A stretch of DNA of 44,411 bases from Gordonia rhizosphera NBRC 16068 (GCF_000298195.1 NZ_BAHC01000205.1:1-44411), one strand, 5' to 3'; shown: positions 1-8,422, counted from the stretch's first letter. Translations and numbers: made by a program. The notes: generated from the letters alone by a model not told the origin.

Positions 1-489
1 GACCCGGACACGCCGTTCCCGGTGATCTCGACGATGGCCGACCAGGAGGAGGTCGTCGCCGGTGAGGCCGACCTGGGCGGCACCATGCGGCTGGGTGCCT
101 ACCCGGCCACCCTGCAACCGGGCAGCGTCGTCGCCGAGGCCTACGGCACCACACAGGTTTCCGAACGTCATCGTCACCGGTTCGAGGTGAACAACGCCTA
201 CCGCGACAAGATCGCCGCGTCGGGTTTGGTGTTCTCGGGGACCTCGCCCGACGGGCACCTCGTCGAGTTCGTCGAATACCCGCCGTCGGTGCATCCGTTC
301 TTCGTCGCCACCCAGGCACACCCCGAACTCAAGAGCCGTCCCACCCGGCCGCATCCGCTGTTCCGGGCATTCATCGAGGCGGCTCTGGAATACAAGGCGG
401 CCGAACGCCTTCCCGTCGACCTCGGTGACTACAAATCGGCAGACGCCGACCCCGAACCGCTCGATGACGACGAGGAACGTGGCGCTTGA
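1..489 (+). CDS. pyrG: CTP synthase, C-terminal part (5' end outside window)
   Basis: The frame is open from base 1 and ends at TGA 487-489, so only about 162 C-terminal residues are visible. They fit the glutamine amidotransferase half of CTP synthase, which makes ammonia from glutamine for UTP to CTP conversion in the cytoplasm. Seen: the segment TMRLGAYPATL, then ERHRHRFEVNN, and the FFVATQAHPELKSRP stretch carrying the His and Glu (HPE) of the class I glutaminase triad. The nucleophile Cys lies upstream of the window. An acidic tail (DPEPLDDDEERGA) follows the conserved core. The stop overlaps the TTG start of the NUDIX gene by four bases, so the two are probably cotranscribed and translationally coupled, as in the equivalent M. 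tuberculosis locus. Confidence 0.95.
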   Translation, partial: DPDTPFPVISTMADQEEVVAGEADLGGTMRLGAYPATLQPGSVVAEAYGTTQVSERHRHRFEVNNAYRDKIAASGLVFSGTSPDGHLVEFVEYPPSVHPFFVATQAHPELKSRPTRPHPLFRAFIEAALEYKAAERLPVDLGDYKSADADPEPLDDDEERGA

Positions 490-1115
490 GCGGACGTCAC
501 GAGTTCGTCGTCCGCGACAGCAGGTCCGTCTACGACGGGGCGATCCTGTCCTTGCGGGTCGACGATGTGGAGATGCCGGGCGGGCGCGTCGCCCGACGTG
601 AGGTCGTCGAGCATTTCGGCGCGGTGGCGGTGGTCGCCCGCGACGAGGAGGGCCGGATCGCCATGGTCCGCCAGTACCGGCACCCGATCGGGCGCCGGCT
701 GCTCGAACTGCCCGCCGGGCTGCTCGACGCCGGCCCGGGGGAGACCCCACTCGTCGCCGCCCACCGCGAACTCGCCGAGGAGACCGATCTCGCGGCCGAT
801 CGCTGGCACGTACTGGTCGACGTAGCCCTCTCTCCGGGATTCACCGACGAGGCACTGCGTATCTACCTCGCCGAGGACCTGCACGCACTGGAGGCCGCCG
901 AACGCCACGACGAGGAGGCCGATCTGACGGTGGAATGGCTCGCCGTCGACGATGCGGTCTCCCGTGTGTTGGCCGGCGAAATCGTCAACGCCACCGCCGT
1001 CGCCGGAGTGTTGGCCGTGGCGCTGGCCGACGACCGGCGGATCCCGTTGCGCGACGTCACCGCACCCTGGGTGGACGAGCCGACCGCCCTGCGGGAACGA
1101 CGGTCGCACCGATGA
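486..1115 (+). CDS. NUDIX hydrolase, ADP-ribose pyrophosphatase type
   Basis: This 209-residue cytosolic protein probably hydrolyses ADP-ribose or related nucleoside diphosphate sugars to AMP and a sugar phosphate. The NUDIX box is intact: G, then E, then REL and EE in GPGETPLVAAHRELAEET (about residues 78-95), with the EE pair binding catalytic metal. An upstream VRQYRHPIGRRLLELPAG stretch is typical of the ADPRase subgroup. The TTG start at 486 overlaps the pyrG stop (TTGA), and the TGA stop overlaps the ATG of xerD (ATGA, 1112-1115). The position between pyrG and xerD is the same as Rv1700 in M. tuberculosis. The exact substrate is inferred from the family and position. Confidence 0.9.
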   Translation: MSGRHEFVVRDSRSVYDGAILSLRVDDVEMPGGRVARREVVEHFGAVAVVARDEEGRIAMVRQYRHPIGRRLLELPAGLLDAGPGETPLVAAHRELAEETDLAADRWHVLVDVALSPGFTDEALRIYLAEDLHALEAAERHDEEADLTVEWLAVDDAVSRVLAGEIVNATAVAGVLAVALADDRRIPLRDVTAPWVDEPTALRERRSHR

Positions 1116-2053
1116 GCCGCACCGGTGTGACCGACGAGACCGCCGCCGACCAGGTCACCCGCTTCCTCGACCATCTCACCGTCGAACGCGGGGCCGCCGC
1201 GAACACGGTGAGCTCCTACCGCCGCGACCTCGGCCGCTACGAGCAGTACCTCACCTCCCGGGGCATCGACGACCTGTCGTCGGTGACCGAGAACGACGTC
1301 CGAGAGTTCCTCGTCGACCTGCGCCGCGGGGACCCGGACGCCGGCTGGGTTCCGTTGGCGGACAGTTCGATCGCGCGCAGCCTCGTCGCGGTGCGCGGTC
1401 TGCACAAGTTCGCCGCCGCCGAGGGTCTCGTAGCGGCCGACGTGGCCCACGCGGTCCGCCCGCCCCGCCCGGCCCGGCGGCTGCCCAAGTCGTTGCCGGT
1501 CGACGAGGTGGTCGCGATCCTGGAGTCCGCGGGTGCCGCCGATCATCCCCGCGCGCTGCGCGATCGGGCCCTGCTCGAATTGCTCTACAGCTGTGGCGCC
1601 CGGATCTCGGAGGCCACCGCGCTCGACGTCGACGACATCGACGCCGAGACCCGTGCGGTGCGGCTGAGCGGCAAGGGTGGAAAGGAACGGGTGGTGCCCG
1701 TGGGCGGTCCGGCCGTGGAGGCGCTGGAGGCTTACCTGGTGCGGGGCCGCCCGGCGCTGGTCAGCCGGGCCAACCCCGCCCTGTTCCTCAACGCCCGCGG
1801 AGGACGGCTGTCGAGGCAGAGCGCCTGGCAGGTGCTCTCCGACGCGGCGCAGCGCGCGGGACTCGACAAGACCGTGTCGCCGCACACCCTGCGGCACAGC
1901 TTCGCCACCCACCTGCTCGACGGGGGCGCAGACGTCCGTGTCGTCCAGGAGTTGCTCGGGCACGCCTCGGTGACCACTACGCAGGTGTACACCCTGGTCA
2001 CCGTCAACACGATGCGCGAGGTGTATGCCACGGCGCATCCGCGGGCGCGGTGA
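1112..2053 (+). CDS. xerD: Site-specific tyrosine recombinase XerD
   Basis: This is a 313-residue tyrosine recombinase that with XerC resolves chromosome dimers at dif near the terminus. An N-terminal SAM-like core-binding domain (about 10-105) is followed by the catalytic domain. All six catalytic residues are visible: R164 in CGARISEA, K188 in SGKGGKERVVP, H258 and R261 in HTLRHSFATHLL, H284 in LLGHASVTTTQVY, and the nucleophile Y293. The ATG at 1112 was chosen because it overlaps the NUDIX stop and gives the usual family length; in-frame codons upstream lie inside the NUDIX gene. Its place in the pyrG-scp cluster supports the housekeeping recombinase rather than a phage integrase. Confidence 0.95.
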   Translation: MSRTGVTDETAADQVTRFLDHLTVERGAAANTVSSYRRDLGRYEQYLTSRGIDDLSSVTENDVREFLVDLRRGDPDAGWVPLADSSIARSLVAVRGLHKFAAAEGLVAADVAHAVRPPRPARRLPKSLPVDEVVAILESAGAADHPRALRDRALLELLYSCGARISEATALDVDDIDAETRAVRLSGKGGKERVVPVGGPAVEALEAYLVRGRPALVSRANPALFLNARGGRLSRQSAWQVLSDAAQRAGLDKTVSPHTLRHSFATHLLDGGADVRVVQELLGHASVTTTQVYTLVTVNTMREVYATAHPRAR

Positions 2054-2112
2054 GCATGGAGCAGTACCACCTGCCAGGACTCGAGCCGATCCACCTCGGC
2101 GATGCGTCCCCG

Positions 2113-2137
2113 GTTCGGACGCCGGACACATTAGGCT
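2113..2137 (+). promoter_or_regulatory. Possible internal promoter before parA
   Basis: The 131-bp gap after xerD contains TAGGCT (2132-2137), a TANNNT-type -10, with a weak upstream GGTTCGGAC element. It sits about 48 bp before the chosen parA start. This is the largest gap in an otherwise tightly overlapping operon, which favours a secondary promoter. The call is motif-based only. Confidence 0.35.
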
Positions 2138-2184
2138 GTGACCATCGCGCAACGGCCGGTACGAGCGAAGGGAGCGGCGGACAC

Positions 2185-3132
2185 GTGAGCACCCCGGGGG
2201 CACCGCGTTCGGCCGCCGCACACGCTGATCAGTACCGCATCGCGGTCTCTCCGGGCATCGACACCGACGAGGACCACGATCACGGCGACGAGTTGGGTCC
2301 GACCGGTCGGCCGTACCGTCCGGTCCCCGAGCCGCAACCGCTGGAGCGGCACGGTCCGGCCACCGTGGTCGCGGTGTGCAACCAGAAAGGCGGCGTCGGC
2401 AAGACCACCTCGACGATCAACCTGGGTGCGGCCCTGGCCGAATACGGTCGCCGGGTGCTGCTGGTCGATCTCGACCCGCAGGGCGCGTTGTCGGCTGGGC
2501 TGGGGGTGGCCCACCACGACCTCGACGAGACCGTCTACAACCTGCTGGTCCCGCCGCACGCCGCCACCGACGACGTCCTCATGCGCACCCGGGTCGATGG
2601 ATTGGATCTGCTGCCGAGCAACATCGACCTGTCGGCGGCCGAGATCCAACTGGTCAGCGAGGTGGGGCGGGAGCAGGCGCTCGCGCGCGCGTTGCACCCG
2701 GTGCTCGACCGCTACGACTTCGTGCTGATCGACTGCCAGCCGTCGCTGGGCCTGCTCACCGTGAACGCGCTGGCCTGCGCGGACACGGTGCTCATACCCA
2801 TGGAATGTGAGTACTTCAGTCTGCGTGGGCTCGCGCTGCTCACCGACACGATCGAAAAAGTGCACGACCGTCTCAATCCCCGACTCGATCTCGGCGGCAT
2901 CCTGGTGACGATGTTCGACTCCCGCACCCTGCATTCGCGGGAGGTGATGGCGCGCGTCGTCGAGGTGTTCGGCGACACCGTCTACGACACCGTGATCAGT
3001 CGTACCGTCCGTTTCCCGGAGACCAGCGTGGCCGGTGAGCCGATCACCTCCTGGGCGCCGAAATCCGCGGGCGCCCAGGCTTACCGCGCACTGGCGCGTG
3101 AGGTGATCGCCCGCAATTCCCGTCGCACATGA
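2185..3132 (+). CDS. ParA/Soj-type chromosome partitioning ATPase
   Basis: This 315-residue MinD/ParA-superfamily ATPase probably acts with ScpA/ScpB and SMC in chromosome organisation. About 65 poorly conserved residues precede the deviant Walker A motif QKGGVGKTTSTIN, which carries the ParA signature lysine. Walker A' VLLVDLDPQGALSAGLG and the Walker B-like region FVLIDCQPSLGLLTVNAL follow. I chose GTG 2185 because a GGGAG ribosome-binding sequence lies about 10 bases upstream and the length matches Rv1708. An in-frame ATG at 2056, two bases after the xerD stop, would add 43 residues and cannot be excluded. The stop overlaps the scpA start (ATGA). No ParB partner is visible, so it is not the main parAB pair. 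Confidence 0.88.
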   Translation: MSTPGAPRSAAAHADQYRIAVSPGIDTDEDHDHGDELGPTGRPYRPVPEPQPLERHGPATVVAVCNQKGGVGKTTSTINLGAALAEYGRRVLLVDLDPQGALSAGLGVAHHDLDETVYNLLVPPHAATDDVLMRTRVDGLDLLPSNIDLSAAEIQLVSEVGREQALARALHPVLDRYDFVLIDCQPSLGLLTVNALACADTVLIPMECEYFSLRGLALLTDTIEKVHDRLNPRLDLGGILVTMFDSRTLHSREVMARVVEVFGDTVYDTVISRTVRFPETSVAGEPITSWAPKSAGAQAYRALAREVIARNSRRT

Positions 3133-3944
3133 TCGCCGACGACACGGCTGCGTCCACCGGCTTCCAGGTCCGTCTGAAGAACTTCGAGGGTCCGTTCGAC
3201 CTACTGCTGAGCCTGATCAATCAACATCGCCTCGATGTCACCGAGGTGGCCCTGCACGAGGTGACCGACGACTTCATCGCCTACATCCGCGAACTCGGCC
3301 CGCAGATGGGGCTGGAGCAGACCACCGAGTTCCTGGTGGTCGCGGCGACCCTGCTCGACCTCAAGGCGGCGCGGCTGCTGCCGACCGGGGAGGTCGACGA
3401 CCCGGAGGATCTCGCTCTGCTCGAGGCACGCGACCTGCTGTTCGCGCGGCTGCTGCAGTACCGCGCCTACAAGCAGGTCGCGGCACTGTTCGGTGAACTC
3501 GAAGCGGCCGCGCTGCAACGCTATCCGCGTGCGGTATCCCTCGAACCGCAGTTCTCGGACCTGCTGCCCGAGGTCACTCTCGGCGTCGACGCGGCGGCGT
3601 TCGCCGCGGTGGCCGCCGCCGCGATGACACCGCGCCCGGTGCCCACCGTCGGACTCGATCATCTCCACGACGTGCACAAGGTGTCGGTGCCCGCGCAGGC
3701 GCGACGGATCGCCGAGTTGCTGACGTCACGGCCGGGGGAGTGGATGAGCTTCGGCGACATCGTCGCCGAGTGTGAGTTCGGACTCGAGGTGGTGGGCCGG
3801 TTCCTCGGGCTGCTGGAGTTGTTCCGCGAGCGGGCCATCGCCTTCGAACAGCCCGAGGCGCTCGGGGAGTTGCGGGTCAGCTGGACTGGCGAGCGTGACG
3901 CCGACGACATGAGGCTCGAGGCGGCGGAGGAGGACTACGGATGA
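3129..3944 (+). CDS. scpA: Segregation and condensation protein A
   Basis: This is a 271-residue kleisin that bridges the SMC head domains and binds an ScpB dimer, forming the condensin complex on the nucleoid. The N-terminal segment FQVRLKNFEGPFDLLLSLI (about 12-30) is the classic ScpA signature that contacts the SMC neck. A helical middle includes EFLVVAATLLDLKAARLLP. The C-terminal winged-helix region (about 200-260, RPGEWMSFGDIV then ELFRERAIAFEQPE) binds the SMC cap. It overlaps parA and scpB by four bases each, so production of this module is probably translationally coupled. Confidence 0.95.
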   Translation: MIADDTAASTGFQVRLKNFEGPFDLLLSLINQHRLDVTEVALHEVTDDFIAYIRELGPQMGLEQTTEFLVVAATLLDLKAARLLPTGEVDDPEDLALLEARDLLFARLLQYRAYKQVAALFGELEAAALQRYPRAVSLEPQFSDLLPEVTLGVDAAAFAAVAAAAMTPRPVPTVGLDHLHDVHKVSVPAQARRIAELLTSRPGEWMSFGDIVAECEFGLEVVGRFLGLLELFRERAIAFEQPEALGELRVSWTGERDADDMRLEAAEEDYG

Positions 3945-4669
3945 CCGACGTACCCGACACGCCCGAACAGACCACCCTCGACATCGCCGAGACCGAGGTC
4001 CTCGACGACGACACGTTGCGGTCGGCGCTCGAGGCGGTCCTGCTCGTGGTCGACTCGCCGGCGACCACCGAGGAACTCGCGTCGGCGGTCGGCGAGGCCC
4101 GGCAGCGGGTGCAGGCCATGCTCACCCGCATCGCCGATGACCTGAGGTCGGCCAACAGCGGGATCGACCTGCGGTTTGCCGGCGACGGCTGGCGGTACTA
4201 CACCCGCGCCGAGTTCGCGCCGTACGTGGAGCGGCTGCTGCTCGACGGTGCCCGGTCGAAGCTGACCAGGGCCGCGCTGGAGACCCTCGCCGTCATCGCC
4301 TACCGGCAGCCCGTCACCCGCGCCCGCGTCAGCGCCATCCGCGGGGTCAACGTCGACGGTGTGATCCGCACGCTGGTGGCGCGTGGCCTGATCAACGAGG
4401 TCGGCACCGACCCGCAGACCACCGCGACGACCTACGCCACCACCGAGCTGTTTCTCGAGCGGCTCGGCCTCGCCTCGCTGTCCGACCTGCCGGATCTGGC
4501 CCCGCTGCTGCCCGACGTGGACGTCATCGACGACCTCGATGAGGAGATCTCCTCGGATCCGCGATTCGCCAAACTCGACGCTCACCGGTCAGACTCGACA
4601 GGTAACGATTCACCCGGGTCGGGAGCTGACGGCTCGTCGACCGGCCCGGACACCGACGAGCAGGACTGA
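3941..4669 (+). CDS. scpB: Segregation and condensation protein B
   Basis: This 242-residue partner of ScpA in the SMC complex has two winged-helix domains. Recognisable parts are LRSALEAVLLVVDSPATTEELA (start of the first winged helix, about 27-48), LTRAALETLAVIAYRQPVTRARVSAIRGVNVDG (the strongly conserved ScpB core) and the YATTELFLERLGLASLSDLPDL segment. The last 35 residues are a low-complexity acidic and serine-rich tail outside the conserved fold. The ATG at 3941 overlaps the scpA stop. Only five bases separate its stop from the rluB start. Confidence 0.95.
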   Translation: MTDVPDTPEQTTLDIAETEVLDDDTLRSALEAVLLVVDSPATTEELASAVGEARQRVQAMLTRIADDLRSANSGIDLRFAGDGWRYYTRAEFAPYVERLLLDGARSKLTRAALETLAVIAYRQPVTRARVSAIRGVNVDGVIRTLVARGLINEVGTDPQTTATTYATTELFLERLGLASLSDLPDLAPLLPDVDVIDDLDEEISSDPRFAKLDAHRSDSTGNDSPGSGADGSSTGPDTDEQD

Positions 4670-4674
4670 ACACG

Positions 4675-5697
4675 ATGGCATCCGCTAGCCGAGACGGCAC
4701 ACCGGGCCCGCGCCGCAAACCCGCGCGAGCACACAAGACCGACAAGAAGACAGCCGGTAACAAGGGATCGAAATCCGGCGGCAAGACCGCCGGACGGGGC
4801 GCGTCGGGTAACGCACACCATGGCCGGCCCGCGAAGAAGACGCACCGCAAGGGCTCGGCGCAACCCGACGTGAAGTCGGGCCAGGTACGGCTCAACAACG
4901 CCAAACCGGCCCGCCACCAGACCCCCGGACCCGATCACACCGAGTCCGGTGCCACCTATGTCGCCGACGGCGTGCGCCTGCAGAAGGTGCTCGCCTCGGC
5001 CGGGGTCGCCTCCCGGCGCGGTGCCGAGGAACTGATCGCCGCCGGACGCGTCGAGGTGGACGGCGAGATCGTCACCGAGCAGGGCCTGCGCATCGACCCG
5101 GACACCGCGATCATCCGCGTGGACGGTGCGCGGGTCGTCATCGACGAGAGTCGTCAGTATCTCGCGCTCAACAAGCCTCGCGGCTGGCAGTCGACGATGG
5201 CCGACGATCAGGGCCGCCCCTGCGTCGGCGACATCGTCGCCGAGCGCGTGATGGCCGGACAGCGGCTCTTCCACGTCGGCCGCCTCGACGCCGACACCGA
5301 GGGTCTGCTGCTGCTGACCAACGACGGTGAACTCGCGCACCGCCTCATGCATCCCTCCTACGAGGTGCCCAAGACCTACCTGGCCACCGTGCGCGGTGAG
5401 GTGCCGAGGTCGCTGGGCCGGACGTTGCGCAACGGGGTGGAACTCGAGGACGGTCCGGTCGCCGTGGACAGCTTCACCCCGATGGAGGTTCACGATGGCC
5501 AATCGCTGGTGCGTATCACCCTGCACGAGGGACGCAACCGGATCGTGCGCCGGCTGATGGAGGAGGTCGGGTTCCCGGTCGTCAACCTGGTGCGCACCCA
5601 CATCGGTGCCGTCGCGCTCGGCGATCAGCGCCCGGGCAGCCTGCGTGTGCTGGGCAACAACGAGATCGGCGCGCTGTACAAGGCGGTGGGATTGTGA
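4675..5697 (+). CDS. rRNA pseudouridine synthase, RluB-like
   Basis: This 340-residue enzyme of the RsuA/RluB family isomerises a uridine in rRNA, in RluB at 23S position 2605 (E. coli numbering). Residues 1-95 are a Lys/Arg/Gly-rich disordered extension, probably an RNA-binding tail. An S4 RNA-binding domain follows (about 99-155, RLQKVLASAGVASRRGAEEL). The catalytic domain carries the signature GRLDADTEGLLLLTNDG, where D205 is the predicted catalytic aspartate. The end contains HEGRNRIVRRLMEEVG. The gene lies between scpB and cmk, and its stop overlaps the cmk start (GTGA). The exact target uridine is inferred from family membership. Confidence 0.92.
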   Translation: MASASRDGTPGPRRKPARAHKTDKKTAGNKGSKSGGKTAGRGASGNAHHGRPAKKTHRKGSAQPDVKSGQVRLNNAKPARHQTPGPDHTESGATYVADGVRLQKVLASAGVASRRGAEELIAAGRVEVDGEIVTEQGLRIDPDTAIIRVDGARVVIDESRQYLALNKPRGWQSTMADDQGRPCVGDIVAERVMAGQRLFHVGRLDADTEGLLLLTNDGELAHRLMHPSYEVPKTYLATVRGEVPRSLGRTLRNGVELEDGPVAVDSFTPMEVHDGQSLVRITLHEGRNRIVRRLMEEVGFPVVNLVRTHIGAVALGDQRPGSLRVLGNNEIGALYKAVGL

Positions 5698-6377
5698 GCG
5701 GTTCCCGTGTCATCGCGATCGACGGCCCGGCCGGCACCGGCAAGTCGACCGTCTCCAAACTTCTCGCGCACCGCGTGGGTGCCCGCTACCTCGACACCGG
5801 GGCGATGTACCGCGCGGCGACCCTCGCGGTGCTGAATGCCGGTGTGTCGCTGGATGACAGCGAGGCCATCGCCGAGGTCGTGGCGGCGGCCGACATCCAG
5901 CTCGACATCACCGACGACGGTGCGACGGCCTACCTCGACGGGGCCGACGTGTCGCGCGAGATCCGGACCGACGCCGTCACCAACGCCGTCTCCGCGGTGT
6001 CGGCGGTGCCGCTGGTCCGCACCAAACTCGTTGCGGTGCAACGGCGTGAGGCCGACGGTGCTTTCGTCGTGGTGGAGGGCCGCGACATCGGCACCGTGGT
6101 GTTCCCCGACGCCGACCTCAAGGTGTTCCTGACCGCGTCGCCGGAGGCCCGTGCGCTGCGGCGCCACCGCCAGAACCTGGCGGCCGGACGGCCCAGTGAT
6201 CATGCCGAGGTGCTGGCCGGGGTGAACCGACGCGATCATCTCGATTCCACGCGGGCGGTGTCGCCGTTGCGGCCCGCCGTCGACGCCGTCGTCGTCGACA
6301 CCTCCGACCTCACCCTCGAGCAGGTGCTCGACACCCTCGACGGCCTGACCCGCGATCGGATCGGAGTGCAGTCGTGA
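5694..6377 (+). CDS. cmk: Cytidylate kinase
   Basis: This 227-residue kinase phosphorylates CMP and dCMP using ATP in pyrimidine nucleotide salvage. The P-loop is IDGPAGTGKSTVSKLL (about 9-24). YLDTGAMYRAATLA (about 32-45) is the CMP-kinase signature for nucleotide monophosphate binding. VVEGRDIGTVVFPDADLKVFLTAS includes the conserved Arg-Asp of the family, followed by the lid Arg residues in PEARALRRHRQ. The GTG start overlaps the stop of the upstream pseudouridine synthase, and the TGA stop overlaps the GTG start of der, so this three-gene run is tightly coupled. Confidence 0.95.
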   Translation: MSGSRVIAIDGPAGTGKSTVSKLLAHRVGARYLDTGAMYRAATLAVLNAGVSLDDSEAIAEVVAAADIQLDITDDGATAYLDGADVSREIRTDAVTNAVSAVSAVPLVRTKLVAVQRREADGAFVVVEGRDIGTVVFPDADLKVFLTASPEARALRRHRQNLAAGRPSDHAEVLAGVNRRDHLDSTRAVSPLRPAVDAVVVDTSDLTLEQVLDTLDGLTRDRIGVQS

Positions 6378-7846
6378 GCGAACACGATTCCGTGAGTGCG
6401 GTCGGTGACGACCTGGCCCTACCCGGTGACGACCTGGCCCTACCCGGTGACGGCACCTGGTCTGACGAGACCGACTGGGAGATGACCGATTTCGCCGGCG
6501 ACGGCACACCGATCGGCGCCGCCCCCATGCCCGTGCTGGCCATCGTCGGCCGGCCCAACGTCGGTAAGTCGACGCTGGTGAACCGGATTCTCGGCCGCCG
6601 TGAGGCCGTCGTCGAGGACATCCCCGGCGTCACCCGCGACCGGGTGTCCTACAACGCGAGCTGGTCGGGCCGCGCGTTCACCGTGGTCGACACCGGCGGT
6701 TGGGAACCCGACGCCAAGGGCCTGCAGCAGGCGGTGGCGGCGCAGGCGGAACTGGCCATGCGCACCGCCGACGCGATCGTGCTGGTGGTCGACGCCACCG
6801 TCGGCGCCACCGCGACAGACGAGGCCGTCGCCCGTGTGCTGCGGCGGTCCAAGACGCCGGTCATCCTGGCCGCCAACAAGATCGACAGCGAACGCGCCGA
6901 GGCAGAGGCGGCCGCGCTGTGGTCTCTCGGTCTCGGTGAGCCCTATCCGGTCTCCGCGGCGCACGGCCGCGGCGCCGGCGACCTGCTCGACGTCATCCTG
7001 GACGTGTTGCCCGAAACCCCGCGCGAGTCAACGAGTTTCGGTGGCCCACGTCGTGTCGCCCTGGTGGGCAAGCCCAACGTCGGCAAGAGTTCGTTGCTCA
7101 ACAAGCTGGCCGGCTCGACGCGGTCGGTGGTCCACAACGTCGCCGGCACCACCGTTGACCCCGTCGACGAGCTCGTCGAGATCGACGGCAAGACTTGGCT
7201 GTTCGTCGACACCGCCGGATTGCGGCGCAAGGTGCGCACCGCCAGCGGGCACGAGTACTACGCGTCGCTGCGGACCCGCGCCGCGCTCGACACCGCCGAG
7301 GTGGCGATCCTGCTGATCGACGCGTCGGAACCGATCACCGAACAGGATCTGCGCGTGCTGTCGATGGTGGTCGACAGCGGCCGCGCGCTGGTGATCGCGT
7401 TCAACAAATGGGATCTCGTCGACGAGGACCGTCGCTACCAGCTCGACAAGGAGATCGACCGCGAACTGGCCCGGGTGCCCTGGGCGCGGCGCGTCAACAT
7501 CTCCGCGTCCACCGGACGGTCGGTGCAGAAGCTGGTGCCGGCGATCGAAGGCGCGCTCGAATCCTGGGACAAGCGCATCCCGACCGGACGGCTCAACACC
7601 TGGCTCAAGGAGGTCATCGCGGCCACGCCGCCACCGTTGCGTGGCGGACGCCAGCCGCGGGTCATGTTCGCTACCCAGGCAGCGACGCGACCGCCGACCT
7701 TCGTGCTGTTCACGACCGGCTTCCTCGAGGCCGGCTATCGCAGGTTCCTGGAACGGCGGCTGCGTGAGGAGTTCAACTTCGACGGGTCGCCGGTACGGAT
7801 CAACGTCCGCGTGCGCGACAAGCGGGAGCAGCGCCGACGACGCTGA
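6374..7846 (+). CDS. der: Ribosome-associated GTPase Der (EngA)
   Basis: This 490-residue double GTPase is needed for 50S subunit maturation. The first G domain (about 55-215) has GRPNVGKSTLVN, DTGGWE and NKID. The second (about 228-395) has GKPNVGKSSLLN, DTAGLRRK and NKWD. A C-terminal KH-like domain (about 400-480) ends in a basic tail RVRDKREQRRRR. About 50 extra N-terminal residues precede the first G domain and include a perfect 7-residue duplication (GDDLALP twice) encoded by a 21-bp tandem repeat. GTG 6374 overlaps the cmk stop. It is the last gene of the conserved cluster. Confidence 0.95.
   Translation: MSEHDSVSAVGDDLALPGDDLALPGDGTWSDETDWEMTDFAGDGTPIGAAPMPVLAIVGRPNVGKSTLVNRILGRREAVVEDIPGVTRDRVSYNASWSGRAFTVVDTGGWEPDAKGLQQAVAAQAELAMRTADAIVLVVDATVGATATDEAVARVLRRSKTPVILAANKIDSERAEAEAAALWSLGLGEPYPVSAAHGRGAGDLLDVILDVLPETPRESTSFGGPRRVALVGKPNVGKSSLLNKLAGSTRSVVHNVAGTTVDPVDELVEIDGKTWLFVDTAGLRRKVRTASGHEYYASLRTRAALDTAEVAILLIDASEPITEQDLRVLSMVVDSGRALVIAFNKWDLVDEDRRYQLDKEIDRELARVPWARRVNISASTGRSVQKLVPAIEGALESWDKRIPTGRLNTWLKEVIAATPPPLRGGRQPRVMFATQAATRPPTFVLFTTGFLEAGYRRFLERRLREEFNFDGSPVRINVRVRDKREQRRRR
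6404..6445 (+). repeat. Perfect 21-bp tandem duplication inside der
   Basis: Two identical 21-bp units starting GGTGACGACCTGGCC occupy 6404-6424 and 6425-6445. They encode GDDLALP twice in the variable N-terminal extension of Der. The unit is a multiple of three, so the frame is kept. Confidence 0.97.
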
Positions 7847-7888
7847 GCCGGGTTCGCCGGTCCGCGAGCGCACCCCACCCCACCCACC

Positions 7889-8034
7889 GCGTTGATCGTG
7901 CGCACCCCGGCGTCGACCGTGCAAACTCCCGCGTCGAGCGTGCGCACCGCAGCGTCGAGAGGGCACGCCACTGCGTCGAGCGTGCCACCACTGCGTCGAG
8001 CGTGCGCGCCCTGGCGTTGATCGTGCGCGGTGGG
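7889..8034. repeat. Seven 21-bp imperfect tandem repeats downstream of der
   Basis: Seven consecutive units of 21 bp (the fifth is 20 bp) fill most of the 278-bp der-glsB gap. Each begins GCGTCGA or GCGTTGA and most continue with CGTGCGCAC. Units start near 7889, 7910, 7931, 7952, 7973, 7993 and 8014. The first and last units share the GCGTTGATCGTGCGC variant, and the inner units carry GTCGA. No gene with credible codon structure spans the array. There are no unique spacers, so it is a direct tandem repeat and not a CRISPR. Its function is unknown. Confidence 0.9.
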
Positions 8035-8111
8035 ACATGCCACGGCCGGGTTGTCGGTGCTGCGCTGGCTTCCGCGCGTGTCCACGACGATGGCTGCATC
8101 ACGGCGCATGC

Positions 8112-8117
8112 GATACT
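8112..8117 (+). promoter_or_regulatory. -10 element for leaderless GlsB-like gene
   Basis: GATACT at 8112-8117 lies seven bases before GTG 8125. That spacing would put transcription start at the initiation codon, and no ribosome-binding sequence is visible between them. Motif-based inference. Confidence 0.5.
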
Positions 8118-8124
8118 TCGACTC

Positions 8125-8388
8125 GTGCTCATCATCGGAATCATCCTGTTCGGAATGTTGATCGGCGCGGGTGCGCAATTGATACTCGGCAAGGGAGTCA
8201 AGGGAATCGACTGGGGACTTGCGCTCGGGGCGGGCCTGATCGGGTCATTTGTCGGCGGCCTGCTGATCAGTCTGATCGCTGGTGACGGTCTGGATTTCCG
8301 GCCGAGCGGGATCATCGGGTCGATCGTCGGTGCCATCCTGGTGACCGGTGGCTGGATGTGGTACAAGGGCCGGTCGGCAGTCTCCTGA
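8125..8388 (+). CDS. GlsB/YeaQ/YmgE-like small membrane protein
   Basis: This 87-residue very hydrophobic protein resembles the GlsB/YeaQ/YmgE (transglycosylase-associated) stress membrane family. Three membrane segments are visible: LVLIIGIILFGMLIGAGAQLIL at the start, LALGAGLIGSFVGGLLISLI in the middle, and SIVGAILVTGGWMWY near the end. Glycine-rich small-xxx-small patterns are typical of the family. A longer in-frame start at 8002 would lie inside the tandem repeat array and add residues with no membrane character. I therefore chose GTG 8125, which also has a well-placed -10 for a leaderless transcript. Its biochemical role is not known; family members are linked to envelope and acid stress. 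Confidence 0.75.
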   Translation: MLIIGIILFGMLIGAGAQLILGKGVKGIDWGLALGAGLIGSFVGGLLISLIAGDGLDFRPSGIIGSIVGAILVTGGWMWYKGRSAVS

Positions 8389-8422
8389 CCGAGAGAATCC
8401 ACCAGCGGTCCCGGATCCACCG

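Noticed and set aside
1112..2053. XerD gene as a phage integrase
   Set aside because: Its place in the conserved pyrG-scp cluster and its XerD-like sequence point to the housekeeping enzyme.
863..2221. 452-codon open frame on the - strand opposite NUDIX/xerD
   Set aside because: Arg/Gly/Asp-rich shadow of the real + strand genes, caused by high-GC third positions.
7889..8034. Repeat array as a CRISPR
   Set aside because: Units are contiguous with no unique spacers and no cas genes.
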